Positions 50,526 to 59,985 are shown, counted from the stretch's first letter. The stretch: 64,000 bases of DNA from Anaerolineales bacterium UBA6055 (GCA_002428985.1 DIYL01000061.1:62001-126000), one strand, 5' to 3'. Made by a program: numbers and translations. Notes: generated by a model not told the origin, from the letters alone.

Positions 50526-53500
50526 TTATTGTGATTGGCTTACTCGTACTGGTAGAAGCTCTAGTAAAGCTTCGTCAATATCGAGGTATTCTGGCGATGA
50601 CCATATCCATCCTTCTGGCTCTGCCAGAAAAACTGCTTGATTGTTTTCGTCTCGGGCAATTATTGTAATATCGCCTGATACTGTACCAATGATAGATGAG
50701 TTTCCATCAGGTTCTAGACGAATATTAATACCACTTGGTCTAATTCGCGCAGGTATAGCAGACCATGAAGGCCTTTCATTTATTGGGATTCCGAATACCA
50801 TCACAGATGATGATTCGCCATAATAACGACTTTTATTATTAACCAAAAGTGAGCTCCCATCTGGGCTAAATAAAATTTGATCTCCCCCGTAATTCCCTTC
50901 CACAACGGTAACATAACCATTACTGAGGTTGACTAAACGCAGAGGGTTGCCAATAGCAAGCAATTGACCATCTGGGCTAAATGCAATACCTGTTGCCCCC
51001 TCTGTATCGAAGTAACCTATAGAAATTTCATTTTGCAGATCCAATACATGTAATTCACCATCGGGATTTAAAGCTACCATTGTAGTTGCATCGGGGCTAA
51101 AGACCACATTTTCAATTTGCCAATTCTTGAAATAATTCTCGGACTGCAAATTATATAGTATTTCGCCATCAGTTACGTTATATACGATAATCCCCTCAGA
51201 AGATGTTACAGCCAAGACAGAATTGTCGGGGCTTAGTTTTCCCGCGTAGAGCATATTTCTTGGCTCAGTACGTGGTGTTCTAGATAGCAAGTCTCCGCTT
51301 TGGGCATCATAAATATAAGCTCGTTTTCTATCAATAATCGCCAGATGGGTACTATCAGGACTAAATGCTAAGCTACCTGAATTGTCTAATGTAAAGCGTA
51401 TTTGATCTGACAACACATCATAAACCCCATCTGAATACGCTAAACTGTTGCCATCTGGACTAAATAATAAGGATACATTGTAAAAACTACGAACAGGAAA
51501 TAGGGATTTCGATGATTGTGTATCTGCTGACCATAATTGGAGAGGTTGATAAAACTTATCTGGTGTGTAGGCGATAGTTTTTCCATCTGGGCTAGCAGCA
51601 AAGATTAATGAAAAAGTTGATTCGCCAACATTCGCACTATTTTCATAATCAAAGTTTATTAAATCCCAGAGTCTAGGTTGTTGTGTGTCACCTGTTGGTG
51701 GTGTGATGAGCCTTGTACCGTCTGCACTAATATATGGTACAACCATAGGCAAATTATCTGTTGTTATAGAACTCTGAGGTAATACACCAAGTAATGACAC
51801 CTGTTCAGCATTTTGTGGGTTAATTGGGGGTAATTCCAGAGGGGATTGATTTGGATCAATAACAGGATCGCCAACAGGCAATCGTAATTCCTCTAATATA
51901 ATGGGCTCTTCCTCATCAAGAGTAGGTGTGGTGTTGGGTGTATTTGTTTGTAAGGGGGCTGTTGGTAGTTGAAGGGATTCTAAATCAATGATCTGAATTG
52001 ATTCGATCGGTAAGTCCGAAATAAGTTGAACGTAGCTTGGTTCAGAACGAACCCATCCATCATAATCTGGTAAATAATAATAGTCTCCAGCTGGACTACG
52101 TCCCAATATGCGTACAGTGTCACTCACGATACCAACAATATCTGAATCAATGCTTGGTTCCGATCGTACATTAATTGAAGATGGTACAATATTTCCTGAT
52201 GTAATATAACTTTGCACGCTACGTTCTGCGCTTGGAATGCCAAAGATCGCTAGAAAATTCTCATTTAGTTCAACTAATAATGTACTTCCATCAGGACTGA
52301 GCATAGCCTCCCGCCCCGGATAACTGGTGATAAAGCTGATCTCAGAACCTTCCAGCCTCCATAAATGAACAATATTATTCCAATATGTGCCAGATGTAAT
52401 GATCAGATTTTCATCTGCTATAAACTCTGTATTGCCGATAGATGAGTTATCCGGAGGTGTTGCTGTACTGACAAACTCGCCAGATTCGATATTTAAGATA
52501 CGAATATTATCACTACTAGTCCCGCTTCTTGAACCACAACCTAGACTTTCTCTATCACAACTTGTCTTTTGGAAACCACCTGAGTAAATCAGATACTGAT
52601 TATCTGAAGTGAAATTCAACATACTGCCAGCACGGTCAGTAATCTCAGTGATTTTTTCAAATGGCTCGACGGAAATATCCCACAATTCAAGTCTTTCATT
52701 TCCACCAAAATATTTAATCGCTAAAGTTTGACGATCTGCACTGAGCGCATAGTTTTCTACACCTGACTGTTCCCGAGTATCGACGATGCTCGCTAGTCTT
52801 TCTTGGGTAGAAATATCCCATACCTCGACAGTTTCAAAATCCGACTTATTAAGAACAATACTTTGTTGATCTGGCATCAATTCATAACGCCAAACATTCT
52901 CTGCAATTTGCCATGAAACAAAATCTTCAAGGATATTCGATACATGTAGATTCTGATTTTGGTCTGCCCAAATCAAATAGCGACCATCTGAGGTAAATTG
53001 AGGTTCATTATTGCTGATAAATGATGTCGATCTGCCCAAGGTTGTTACAAGTGTAAGTTCACTTGTTTGCCAGACTTGTACTGCATCTGCATCACGAGAG
53101 GATGTAATAATTAGTTCACCATCAGGACTGAATGCTGAGACCTCCGTATCCTCACTCATGATAGTTGTCTCGTTACCAGAATTGATTTCGATAATACGTG
53201 TACCTGTATTATTTCCGCTGACAACTACCTTTGCACCATCGGGACTGAGTGCTAACGGATATCCAGTGCCCTCAAGATTAAGTGTCTTTCCAGATACTAA
53301 ATCATGTACTTTCCAATCAGTTGCAACCGTCTGTCCATTGTCACTAAAGACACGAATATCACAAGCACAAAAATTATTTGTTTCATGATAATTCTCAATA
53401 GTCGTTAAAATTTGTAGCTCGGTGGCATTATCAATGGTAATCGGAATAAAGTCTGTTGAAGACGCTGAAATTGTAAGTACAAAAGGCAAGATTGCTATTA

Positions 53501-53549
53501 TTAAACCCATCACTATTATTATCAACTTTTTCATGGAAATATGGGACAT
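50526..53549 (-). CDS. Secreted protein with duplicated propeller + SH3b units
   Basis: A 1007-residue exported protein. Signal peptide at about 6-30 ('MKKLIIIVMGLIIAILPFVL'). The sequence falls into two like units. Unit 1: WD40-type propeller ('AFSPDGELIITSSRDADAVQ', 'LSPDGSTLLVELNENFLAIF', ending 'FGIPSAERS'), then SH3b ('SSINVRSEPSIDSDIVGIVS', 'YDGWVRSEPSYVQL'). A Pro/Thr-rich linker follows. Unit 2: propeller ('IFAASPDGKTIAYTPDKF', 'AFSPDGQLLAIGNPLRLVNL', ending 'FGIPINERP'), then SH3b ('SGINIRLEPDGNSSIIGTVS', 'EGWIWSSPEYLDID'). The repeated order and the shared 'FGIP..ER' junction show an internal duplication. Probably a surface binding protein; no enzyme motif. GGAG sits seven bases before the ATG. 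Confidence 0.88.
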   Translation of the reverse strand: MSHISMKKLIIIVMGLIIAILPFVLTISASSTDFIPITIDNATELQILTTIENYHETNNFCACDIRVFSDNGQTVATDWKVHDLVSGKTLNLEGTGYPLALSPDGAKVVVSGNNTGTRIIEINSGNETTIMSEDTEVSAFSPDGELIITSSRDADAVQVWQTSELTLVTTLGRSTSFISNNEPQFTSDGRYLIWADQNQNLHVSNILEDFVSWQIAENVWRYELMPDQQSIVLNKSDFETVEVWDISTQERLASIVDTREQSGVENYALSADRQTLAIKYFGGNERLELWDISVEPFEKITEITDRAGSMLNFTSDNQYLIYSGGFQKTSCDRESLGCGSRSGTSSDNIRILNIESGEFVSTATPPDNSSIGNTEFIADENLIITSGTYWNNIVHLWRLEGSEISFITSYPGREAMLSPDGSTLLVELNENFLAIFGIPSAERSVQSYITSGNIVPSSINVRSEPSIDSDIVGIVSDTVRILGRSPAGDYYYLPDYDGWVRSEPSYVQLISDLPIESIQIIDLESLQLPTAPLQTNTPNTTPTLDEEEPIILEELRLPVGDPVIDPNQSPLELPPINPQNAEQVSLLGVLPQSSITTDNLPMVVPYISADGTRLITPPTGDTQQPRLWDLINFDYENSANVGESTFSLIFAASPDGKTIAYTPDKFYQPLQLWSADTQSSKSLFPVRSFYNVSLLFSPDGNSLAYSDGVYDVLSDQIRFTLDNSGSLAFSPDSTHLAIIDRKRAYIYDAQSGDLLSRTPRTEPRNMLYAGKLSPDNSVLAVTSSEGIIVYNVTDGEILYNLQSENYFKNWQIENVVFSPDATTMVALNPDGELHVLDLQNEISIGYFDTEGATGIAFSPDGQLLAIGNPLRLVNLSNGYVTVVEGNYGGDQILFSPDGSSLLVNNKSRYYGESSSVMVFGIPINERPSWSAIPARIRPSGINIRLEPDGNSSIIGTVSGDITIIARDENNQAVFLAEPEGWIWSSPEYLDIDEALLELLPVRVSQSQ

Positions 53550-53700
53550 ATCATACTCCGTTTAATGATTTGGTTTTCTAATAGTCTATATGAAAGTGAA
53601 TTCGATAAGTTGATGATCACTCTACGGTTGACCTATGTGTTTCATTCGATTGTTGGATCATAAAAAGTGGTTGAAACGCTGCAATCAACAAATAAGTACC

Positions 53701-54549
53701 TTATGGAATCAAGCTACGACGATTCGACTTGCGAAATGCTAGTGGTGACACATCATAACGCTCTTTAAACCGATGATGGAAGTGGCTGAGATTGCCAAAC
53801 CCAACCGCATAACAAATTTCAATCACAGGGTCGTCTGTATACAATAACAACTCACTCGCATAATCGAGGCGCAGGTCGTTGATAAATTCCGATGGCGTTG
53901 TATCGAGGTATTCACGAAACGCCCGCCCGACATACTCTGGTGTACGATTCGCAAGGCGGAGTAATGCGGTTCGTCCTTCAACGAGATGGTCATGTTGTTG
54001 CATTAATTGGCAAAGTTCTGCCAGCCACTGCGGGATATGATGCACGGGGTCAGTGGTGGATGAAATAAAACAATCCGTCATAATATTCGCCAAAATTGAT
54101 CGTAATTCAATCCGCGCATGGTCTCGGTCTCGATAGAGTGTATGACCCCACTGTGCTAATTGCGATTGTAACCGTGTCGATGCGACTGAAGTTAATTGAA
54201 TAGTGGGTGGAATTGTTGGGTGAAGCAATATATCAACATGGGATGCTAAGCCGAGATAATCCGACAAAGATTCAAATGTGCGAACCAGAAATGCAAGGTT
54301 CGCGAGTCGGCATGTGTCCTCAGCATATTTACTAAATGCATGCGAATCATCAGGACGAATGAATACCAACGAATCATGTTTTAGCACAATTTCTTCATTA
54401 TTGATGTGATGGATAACCTGCCCGTCGGTAATCAAAAATATCTCATAAAAATCATGCGTGTGAGGCTTTGAAATAATCTGATCCATCGGATATGTCGCAT
54501 AATGACCTTCAGCAATGTCATCAATGTAATCCTCTGCTCGCAAGCGCAT
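53701..54549 (-). CDS. AraC-family regulator with N-terminal cupin
   Basis: A 282-residue regulator. The N-terminal cupin-like arm ('HTHDFYEIFLITDGQVIHHI', 'VLKHDSLVFIRPDDSHAF') senses a small ligand. The C-terminal helix-turn-helix pair is 'LANRTPEYVGRAFREYLDTT' and 'VIEICYAVGFGNLSHFHHRF', followed by 'YDVSPLAFRK'. The gene is divergent from the phytanoyl-CoA dioxygenase homologue with about 115 bases between, and it is a probable local regulator of it. An imperfect inverted repeat around CACAATAATGTG near 54576 is a possible operator. Confidence 0.93.
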   Translation of the reverse strand: MRLRAEDYIDDIAEGHYATYPMDQIISKPHTHDFYEIFLITDGQVIHHINNEEIVLKHDSLVFIRPDDSHAFSKYAEDTCRLANLAFLVRTFESLSDYLGLASHVDILLHPTIPPTIQLTSVASTRLQSQLAQWGHTLYRDRDHARIELRSILANIMTDCFISSTTDPVHHIPQWLAELCQLMQQHDHLVEGRTALLRLANRTPEYVGRAFREYLDTTPSEFINDLRLDYASELLLYTDDPVIEICYAVGFGNLSHFHHRFKERYDVSPLAFRKSNRRSLIP

Positions 54550-54665
54550 GTTAAACCTTTCATGTCAAAATAGCACAATAATGTGTTAAGGCATCACAAG
54601 ACACTATAGCAGGTGAGGCACTATGCTTCAAACATAGATAATCAATTTGAGAGGCTTACAAATAC

Positions 54666-55442
54666 ATGTCCACCTTACGCCAAGAATATGATGAAAATGG
54701 CTATGTTATCGTCCGTAACGCGATTGATGCTGACCTTGCTCGCGAGACTGCCGAACATGTCCATTGGTTACGCAAAAAATACCCCGACACCCGCCCCGAA
54801 CAATTTCATCATGACCTACTCGTCAATGATCCATTCATGCATCGTCTGGTAGGGGATGACCGTCTACTCGATATTGCTGAGCAATTTATCGGCTCGAATA
54901 TCGCCCTATTTGCCGCCCACTACATCGCGAAACCACCAAAGCATGGGCAAGAGGTTCTGTGGCATCAAGACGGCACCTATTGGCCGCTTGAACCGATGGA
55001 AGTTACTACTATTTGGCTAGCTGCTACCGATTCTAACCGTGAGAATGGATGCTTGCGTGTATTGCCGGGGACACAAAATAACAAACTCCTATCCCGCGCT
55101 GAATTACAAGACGTTGATGATGGCTCCAATGTGCTGGCTTCCGGTATTCACCCATCGCAAATTGATGACTCGAATGTGGTTGATTTGGAGTTAAAAGCTG
55201 GGGATGTGTCGATTCATAACCCCAAGATTATTCATGGTTCAAAACCTAACACATCGGATAAATGGCGCATCGGATTGACGTTACGGTACATCCCGACCAC
55301 AACCTATGTCAAATTCGAGAACCACCAAAATGTTCTATTACGTGGTGACAAAGTGGATGGCATTGCCAATATGTATTCAGTCCGTCCGGTTTACAAAGAA
55401 GGCGACCATATGCCATTTGCTGGTGTCGAGGCATACGCGTAA
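54666..55442 (+). CDS. Phytanoyl-CoA dioxygenase (PhyH) family protein
   Basis: A 258-residue Fe(II)/2-oxoglutarate dioxygenase. Iron ligands His100 and Asp102 lie in 'EVLWHQDGTYWPLEP', and His190 in 'DVSIHNPKIIHGSKPN'. The 2-oxoglutarate Arg201 is in 'KWRIGLTLRYIPT'. These form the complete HxD...H...R set. The family hydroxylates very different substrates (phytanoyl-CoA, ectoine, halogenation-related), so the substrate is unknown. The divergent cupin-AraC regulator suggests induction by a small molecule. GAGAGG precedes the ATG by about eleven bases. A hairpin terminator at 55456 follows. Confidence 0.92.
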   Translation: MSTLRQEYDENGYVIVRNAIDADLARETAEHVHWLRKKYPDTRPEQFHHDLLVNDPFMHRLVGDDRLLDIAEQFIGSNIALFAAHYIAKPPKHGQEVLWHQDGTYWPLEPMEVTTIWLAATDSNRENGCLRVLPGTQNNKLLSRAELQDVDDGSNVLASGIHPSQIDDSNVVDLELKAGDVSIHNPKIIHGSKPNTSDKWRIGLTLRYIPTTTYVKFENHQNVLLRGDKVDGIANMYSVRPVYKEGDHMPFAGVEAYA

Positions 55443-55455
55443 ATTATTTTAGATA

Positions 55456-55492
55456 CTGTAGGAGCGTTATCCAACCCCAACAGCTCCTACAG
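55456..55492 (+). terminator. Terminator hairpin after PhyH gene
   Basis: CTGTAGGAGC (55456-55465) and GCTCCTACAG (55483-55492) are perfectly complementary with a 17-base loop, followed by TTT. It lies 14 bases past the stop. Confidence 0.7.
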
Positions 55493-55617
55493 TTTAAAGC
55501 TATCGCGAGGCTATGCTAAGCATTGTCTATGATATGCTTACAGCATCACTACGCCCCAAAACCATGTATAATCACAATATAATTAGACCGTCTCTAGAAT
55601 CCTATAGATAGTGTGAC

Positions 55618-56052
55618 ATGAAGAAAAAACGTATTCCCAAAGAATCATCAATGCGGATAATTTATACCTTGCTCTTCATCCTAATACTCATCGGCATCGG
55701 ATTGAATATTTGGATTCATAATACAACCATCAAAGAATCCCCTAGATTAGTTTTTCCTCCGACTCCTACCTTCCAGACTTCTGATGATGAGCGCGTAATT
55801 ACAGTATCAAAGAAATTAGTTACGACATTTGATGAGAATTTAAGAATAGGTGGTGGCTCAGTGATTGTGAGTGATTATATTGATCAGGAAGGGGAAATAC
55901 AAAATGGATTAACAATGTACTTGTATCCGATAGGTGCAGATGCCATCTTAGCGTATGAAGGACTTGAAATAGACTATCAATCATATCGTATACGCGTCTT
56001 AGCCATCAATGAAAAAGGGTTTTCCATACTCGCAATATCACAATTTCCGTAA
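55618..56052 (+). CDS. Hypothetical membrane-anchored protein
   Basis: A 144-residue protein with a basic N-terminus (KKKR), one transmembrane helix at about 13-29 ('IIYTLLFILILIGIGLNIWI') and an extracytoplasmic part of mixed strands ('VITVSKKLVTTFDENLRIGG', 'SYRIRVLAINEKGFSILAI'). No family is recognised. There is no clear ribosome-binding site; an in-frame ATG at codon 12 ('MRIIYTLL') is an alternative start. It stands alone between the PhyH and CpaF genes and no function can be assigned. Confidence 0.6.
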   Translation: MKKKRIPKESSMRIIYTLLFILILIGIGLNIWIHNTTIKESPRLVFPPTPTFQTSDDERVITVSKKLVTTFDENLRIGGGSVIVSDYIDQEGEIQNGLTMYLYPIGADAILAYEGLEIDYQSYRIRVLAINEKGFSILAISQFP

Positions 56053-56241
56053 AATCTTATGTATTGTGACCTGATACTCATCATTTTGCTGTTTAAATCC
56101 TGTGCTATTTCGCCCCACAAATTTTGCATGATTTTGGTTTGAAGTCTGGAATATAAGAAATCTTAAGGTTGATTCAGTTGCCTGCATAGCATTCGTCGCT
56201 TACACTTAAAAGTAAAGTGCATGTAATTAGAGGCAATCGTT

Positions 56242-57873
56242 ATGTCCTTCCTATCAAAACGTCTTAACGAGCAACAGAAACGTGAACAAGAAGAAATCCG
56301 TGCGCGCGAGAATATCGCGAATATGGATGATGGTGATTTAGATGAACTCTTCGGCGAAGAACCCGCAGCTCCTAAAAAGGTTCAGAAATTAAGACCCAAA
56401 AAAGAAGAAAAGAAACAAGAGGAGGACACTAAGTCCGACCTGCCCGTTGATCCCAATATGGTGACAGCCAATACACCTGTTCCTTTCCAAGTGGGTGCTG
56501 GAACCACTAAAGTTGTGGTTGTCGAAGTCCGTAGCGATGGCTCATGGGTACTCGATACCGGATATGTCGTACCGCCTAAATCACGCACACCCGTCAAGGT
56601 GGCACAATTACGTCGTCAACTCCGTGGTAAATTACTTGCCTTCCCTGATGAAGCAGATGAATGGTCACGTCATGATGATGATAAAGCAGATCTAATTGAA
56701 GACCGCATTAAAACTGTCCTCAAAAAGATGAATGTACAACTGAATGCGAATGAATATGCAGCGCTGCGCGAAGCGCTACTAAATGATATTCTCGGATTTG
56801 GCGCGATTGAACCATTGGTACAAGACAAAAGCTATTCCGAAATTATGGTCAATGGTCCCGATGTCGTCTTTGCTGAGTACAAAGGCAAGCTCATGGAAAC
56901 CGAAGTTGTCTTTGATGATGAAGATCACGCGTTTTGGACAGCACAACGTATTGTGCGACCATTGATGCGTACGCTCAATCGTGAAAACCCAATGGTGGAT
57001 GCCCGCCTACCAGATGGCTCTCGTGTGCATCTTATTACACTGCCCTCTGCATTACAGGGTACAACCATGACCATCCGTAAATTCCCTGAAAAACGCTTGA
57101 CGGTCGAAGATTTGATTAAATTTGGATCATTCACATCAGAGGTCGGCGAATTCTTCGAAGCATCGGTGGTCTCTCGTTTGAACATTGTTGTGTCCGGTGG
57201 TACAGGGTCTGGTAAAACAACGCTCCTCAACGTATTGAGCTCCTTCATTCCAGAAGATGAACGTATTATCACTGTAGAAGATTCGGCGGAATTACAGTTA
57301 GCGCAACGTCATGTGGTTCGCCTTGAAACTGCTCCCCCAATCCCCGGTGAAGAAGAAATCGGTAAACTTGAAATCCGCGACCTTGTCAAAGGGACATTGC
57401 GTATGCGTCCTGATCGCCTCGTGGTAGGTGAGTGTCGTTCTGGTGAAGCATTAGACATGTTGCAAGCGATGAATACTGGACATGATGGGTCGCTGACAAC
57501 GGTTCACAGTAACAGCCCGCGTGATGCAGTTGCTCGTCTAGAAACACTCTGTATGATGGCAGGGATGGATCTACCCGTAGATGTGATTCGTTCACAAATC
57601 GCAGCAGCAATTCATATGTTTGTGCAACAAGCGCGTCTTAAAGATGGTAGTCGTAAAGTGACCCAAATCACTGAGATGCAAGGGATGGAAGGATCCAAAG
57701 TAACACTACAGGACATCTTCATCTATAAAACCGAAGGACATCGTGGTTCAGGATATTCCCATGAAGGTGGTGGTACATTGCAAGCGACTGGCTTCCCACC
57801 AAAATTCTTGGATCAATTCAAACAATTCGGCTTCAATTTGCCAGCACGTATCTTCAAAGGTGGCAAGTTCTAA
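56242..57873 (+). CDS. CpaF-family type II/IV secretion ATPase
   Basis: A 543-residue ATPase. The first 80 residues are highly charged and disordered. Residues about 150-300 form the N-terminal domain of CpaF/TadA ('EIMVNGPDVVFAEYKGKL', 'RPLMRTLNRENPMVDARLPD', 'VHLITLPSALQGTTMTIRKF'). The RecA-like part has Walker A 'GGTGSGKTT' (319-327), the Asp box 'IITVEDSAELQL', 'LRMRPDRLVVGECRSGEALD' (Walker B-like) and the His box 'TGHDGSLTTVHSN'. It powers Tad pilus or related secretion. No TadB/C, CpaE, pilin or secretin genes adjoin, so its partners must be elsewhere. AGAGG precedes the ATG. A perfect 10-bp terminator hairpin follows. Confidence 0.92.
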   Translation: MSFLSKRLNEQQKREQEEIRARENIANMDDGDLDELFGEEPAAPKKVQKLRPKKEEKKQEEDTKSDLPVDPNMVTANTPVPFQVGAGTTKVVVVEVRSDGSWVLDTGYVVPPKSRTPVKVAQLRRQLRGKLLAFPDEADEWSRHDDDKADLIEDRIKTVLKKMNVQLNANEYAALREALLNDILGFGAIEPLVQDKSYSEIMVNGPDVVFAEYKGKLMETEVVFDDEDHAFWTAQRIVRPLMRTLNRENPMVDARLPDGSRVHLITLPSALQGTTMTIRKFPEKRLTVEDLIKFGSFTSEVGEFFEASVVSRLNIVVSGGTGSGKTTLLNVLSSFIPEDERIITVEDSAELQLAQRHVVRLETAPPIPGEEEIGKLEIRDLVKGTLRMRPDRLVVGECRSGEALDMLQAMNTGHDGSLTTVHSNSPRDAVARLETLCMMAGMDLPVDVIRSQIAAAIHMFVQQARLKDGSRKVTQITEMQGMEGSKVTLQDIFIYKTEGHRGSGYSHEGGGTLQATGFPPKFLDQFKQFGFNLPARIFKGGKF

Positions 57874-57888
57874 TCGACTCGTAAATGA

Positions 57889-57923
57889 ATCGCCCCAACT
57901 CCGTATATCGGGTTTGGGGCGAT
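57889..57923 (+). terminator. Terminator hairpin after CpaF gene
   Basis: ATCGCCCCAA (57889-57898) and TTGGGGCGAT (57914-57923) are perfectly complementary with a 15-base loop. The following sequence is AT-rich but not a pure T-run. Confidence 0.7.
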
Positions 57924-58029
57924 ATATCAAATCCCCAACCAATGAAATACTCACGGTCACTTTCGGAAAATTTAACAATTCTCGCTATAATAAAATAATC
58001 CATTATGAAAACCGACTAGGAACGATTCA

Positions 58030-59754
58030 ATGTCGCATATATATATTTCCTACCGTGCAATCGACAGTCATCAAAAAGCAATCCAACAAATTTATACCTA
58101 TCTCGCTGATCACTATGGTGCAGATTATGTGACTCTATCGCCGCAAGATCATGCGCTGGATACGACCATTCGGCAGGCACAAGTCCAGTCACATCAGATT
58201 TTGCTGGTGGTCTTTGGACGCTATGGGTTGAATATGGTTGATGAGCGTGGGAATCGGCTAATTGTAGACCCATATGATGCACAGCATATCGAAATCTCGG
58301 CTGCGTTGAAAAATCGTCTCCAAATACAGACACTCGTCTTTGACGACATGGTCGAAGATTTATCTAAACATATCCCAGAGGTACTCAAAGACCTCGCTAA
58401 AAAGCCTGTTACGTTAAATATGACGTATGACACAGTCCCAGACACATTAGAGACGTTGGTTGACGACTTTGGTGAAGTCAAACCAGATACACCACCCATA
58501 ACCCAAGTGGATTTATCCCAGATGGTCGTCCAGCCATCAACTAAACCCGTACATCCCTTGACACCCTACCATCAATCAACATCAGCGACACACGAACCCG
58601 AGATTTATATTCACCAGTCACGTAATCCGTTAATGCGTTTTCTACGGCGATTCAGGCGACAAGTCACTGGCGATGCACAATCCCAATATAATAATCATCT
58701 CGCCAATGGTCATTCACAAGTTGATAACTACCGTCAGATGTGGCCTACGTCATTTTTGATGATTGCTGTTGCTATCGCCTTAGCCATTGCGTTCGGGGCA
58801 GTAGCAAATACACACATACCGGATAATAACGACGCGGACTTCAATTTGCGTGAGGTCGCGGCCATGGGACGTGGCGCAGTCGATGTTGCCTTTTCCGCTG
58901 ATGGATCACAAGTTGCGCATATCACACCTTTTGGTGGGGTCTATTATTTAAACTGGGAGATTATGACATTTCCTGATCGTATAAGTGTGCGTATGTCGTC
59001 ACCCGAACAACTGGCATATAGCATAGATAATACGTTGGTGATGCGCAATGACTCGCGTATTTTTGTTGTGAATACACGCGATTTTGGTGGCTATCTCGAA
59101 CATCAATATGTGATTGACCGAGATGCGACCATCCTTGATATGGCGGTTTCACCAACATCACCTGTGATTGTATTTATCTTGGATACAGGTGAACTCATCC
59201 GCTGGAATTACAATGCCAACCAAATTGACTCCGTAACAGTCGTTAATGAGCCCGTGGCTTCGGCACAACTGAGTGTGTCAGAGGATCTCAACTTAATTGC
59301 TGTATACGCTTATGCGTCCTACTTGACCCGAACGATCACGATGCTTAGCATGGACTCGCTAGAGCAACAATACCGGGATAATGCAAGCTTAGAGTTTATC
59401 ACACTGGATGATGAAGCTAGAATGATTACCCTACCATGGCGGGCTGGTACCTACACAGTTTGGAACACAAATAATTGGTCACAGCGGGTCGGCAATGTCA
59501 AGAATCTCTACACAACCTCTACCACCACAAACTTTGAATATAACAGTGAAATCAATCTATTGATGCAAATTGCGGAGCAGGATGTCTATAGCTGGCTCAT
59601 CAACGATGAATCAGAATATCTTGGAAGTTATTCATTAGATATCAATGATAGGGTCGAAACATTTGCAATCAGTCCTGATGGACGCTACCTTGTGACAGGT
59701 ACATTGACCAATACAATAATCTGGGAGTTGGATCTCGCTGACGACCTGAACTAA
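58030..59754 (+). CDS. TIR domain - transmembrane - beta-propeller fusion
   Basis: A 574-residue single-pass membrane protein. Residues 1-150 form a TIR_2-type domain ('HIYISYRAIDSHQKAIQQIY', 'TTIRQAQVQSHQILLVVFGR', 'DAQHIEISAALKNRLQIQTL', with Glu88 at the position of the catalytic or structural acidic residue of TIR domains). A low-complexity linker (150-235) leads to one transmembrane helix (about 239-258, 'SFLMIAVAIALAIAFGAVAN'). The C-terminal 310 residues are WD40-like blades ('VDVAFSADGSQVAHITP', 'DMAVSPTSPVIVFILDTGEL', 'TFAISPDGRYLVTGTLTNTI'). The TIR part should be cytosolic and the propeller outside. Whether the TIR has NADase activity cannot be read. AGGAA precedes the ATG. It stands alone. 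Confidence 0.88.
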   Translation: MSHIYISYRAIDSHQKAIQQIYTYLADHYGADYVTLSPQDHALDTTIRQAQVQSHQILLVVFGRYGLNMVDERGNRLIVDPYDAQHIEISAALKNRLQIQTLVFDDMVEDLSKHIPEVLKDLAKKPVTLNMTYDTVPDTLETLVDDFGEVKPDTPPITQVDLSQMVVQPSTKPVHPLTPYHQSTSATHEPEIYIHQSRNPLMRFLRRFRRQVTGDAQSQYNNHLANGHSQVDNYRQMWPTSFLMIAVAIALAIAFGAVANTHIPDNNDADFNLREVAAMGRGAVDVAFSADGSQVAHITPFGGVYYLNWEIMTFPDRISVRMSSPEQLAYSIDNTLVMRNDSRIFVVNTRDFGGYLEHQYVIDRDATILDMAVSPTSPVIVFILDTGELIRWNYNANQIDSVTVVNEPVASAQLSVSEDLNLIAVYAYASYLTRTITMLSMDSLEQQYRDNASLEFITLDDEARMITLPWRAGTYTVWNTNNWSQRVGNVKNLYTTSTTTNFEYNSEINLLMQIAEQDVYSWLINDESEYLGSYSLDINDRVETFAISPDGRYLVTGTLTNTIIWELDLADDLN

Positions 59755-59758
59755 CCAA

Positions 59759-59782
59759 GTGGTTAGGCAAAAGACTAGCCAC
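59759..59782 (+). terminator. Terminator-like hairpin after TIR-propeller gene
   Basis: GTGGTTAG (59759-59766) pairs with CTAGCCAC (59775-59782) with one G:U pair; T-rich sequence begins about eight bases later. Confidence 0.5.
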
Positions 59783-59842
59783 CCGACGGATTTGATTTTT
59801 GAGGCGATGAGATACTATTAGATCAGATAACAGTGGTTATAC

Positions 59843-59909
59843 GTTATACGGCGTAAATAACCTCAAGCATGTATCTCCCTTTTAAATTTCATGTGTTCTG
59901 CCGTATAAC
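59843..59909. repeat. 10-bp perfect inverted repeat with 47-bp spacer
   Basis: GTTATACGGC (59843-59852) and GCCGTATAAC (59900-59909) are exact reverse complements. They lie in the 230-base gap between the convergent TIR and OsmC genes, which holds no frame. The end-like layout could mark a small non-autonomous element remnant or simply form a long hairpin. Confidence 0.5.
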
Positions 59910-59930
59910 AAAACGATCCCTAATACCCAA

Positions 59931-59963
59931 AAAGACCCCGCATTATGCAGGGTCTTTATTTTT
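59931..59963. terminator. Bidirectional terminator
   Basis: AAAGACCC (59931-59938) and GGGTCTTT (59950-59957) are perfectly complementary, flanked by A- and T-runs on either side. It lies just past the OsmC stop, read on the minus strand, and also faces the TIR gene. Confidence 0.85.
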
Positions 59964-59985
59964 GGTATATCAGTTGGGTGTAAGC

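Noticed and set aside
56242..59754. CpaF plus TIR gene as one defence or secretion operon
   Set aside because: A strong hairpin at 57889-57923 and 156 bases separate them, and no third component links them.
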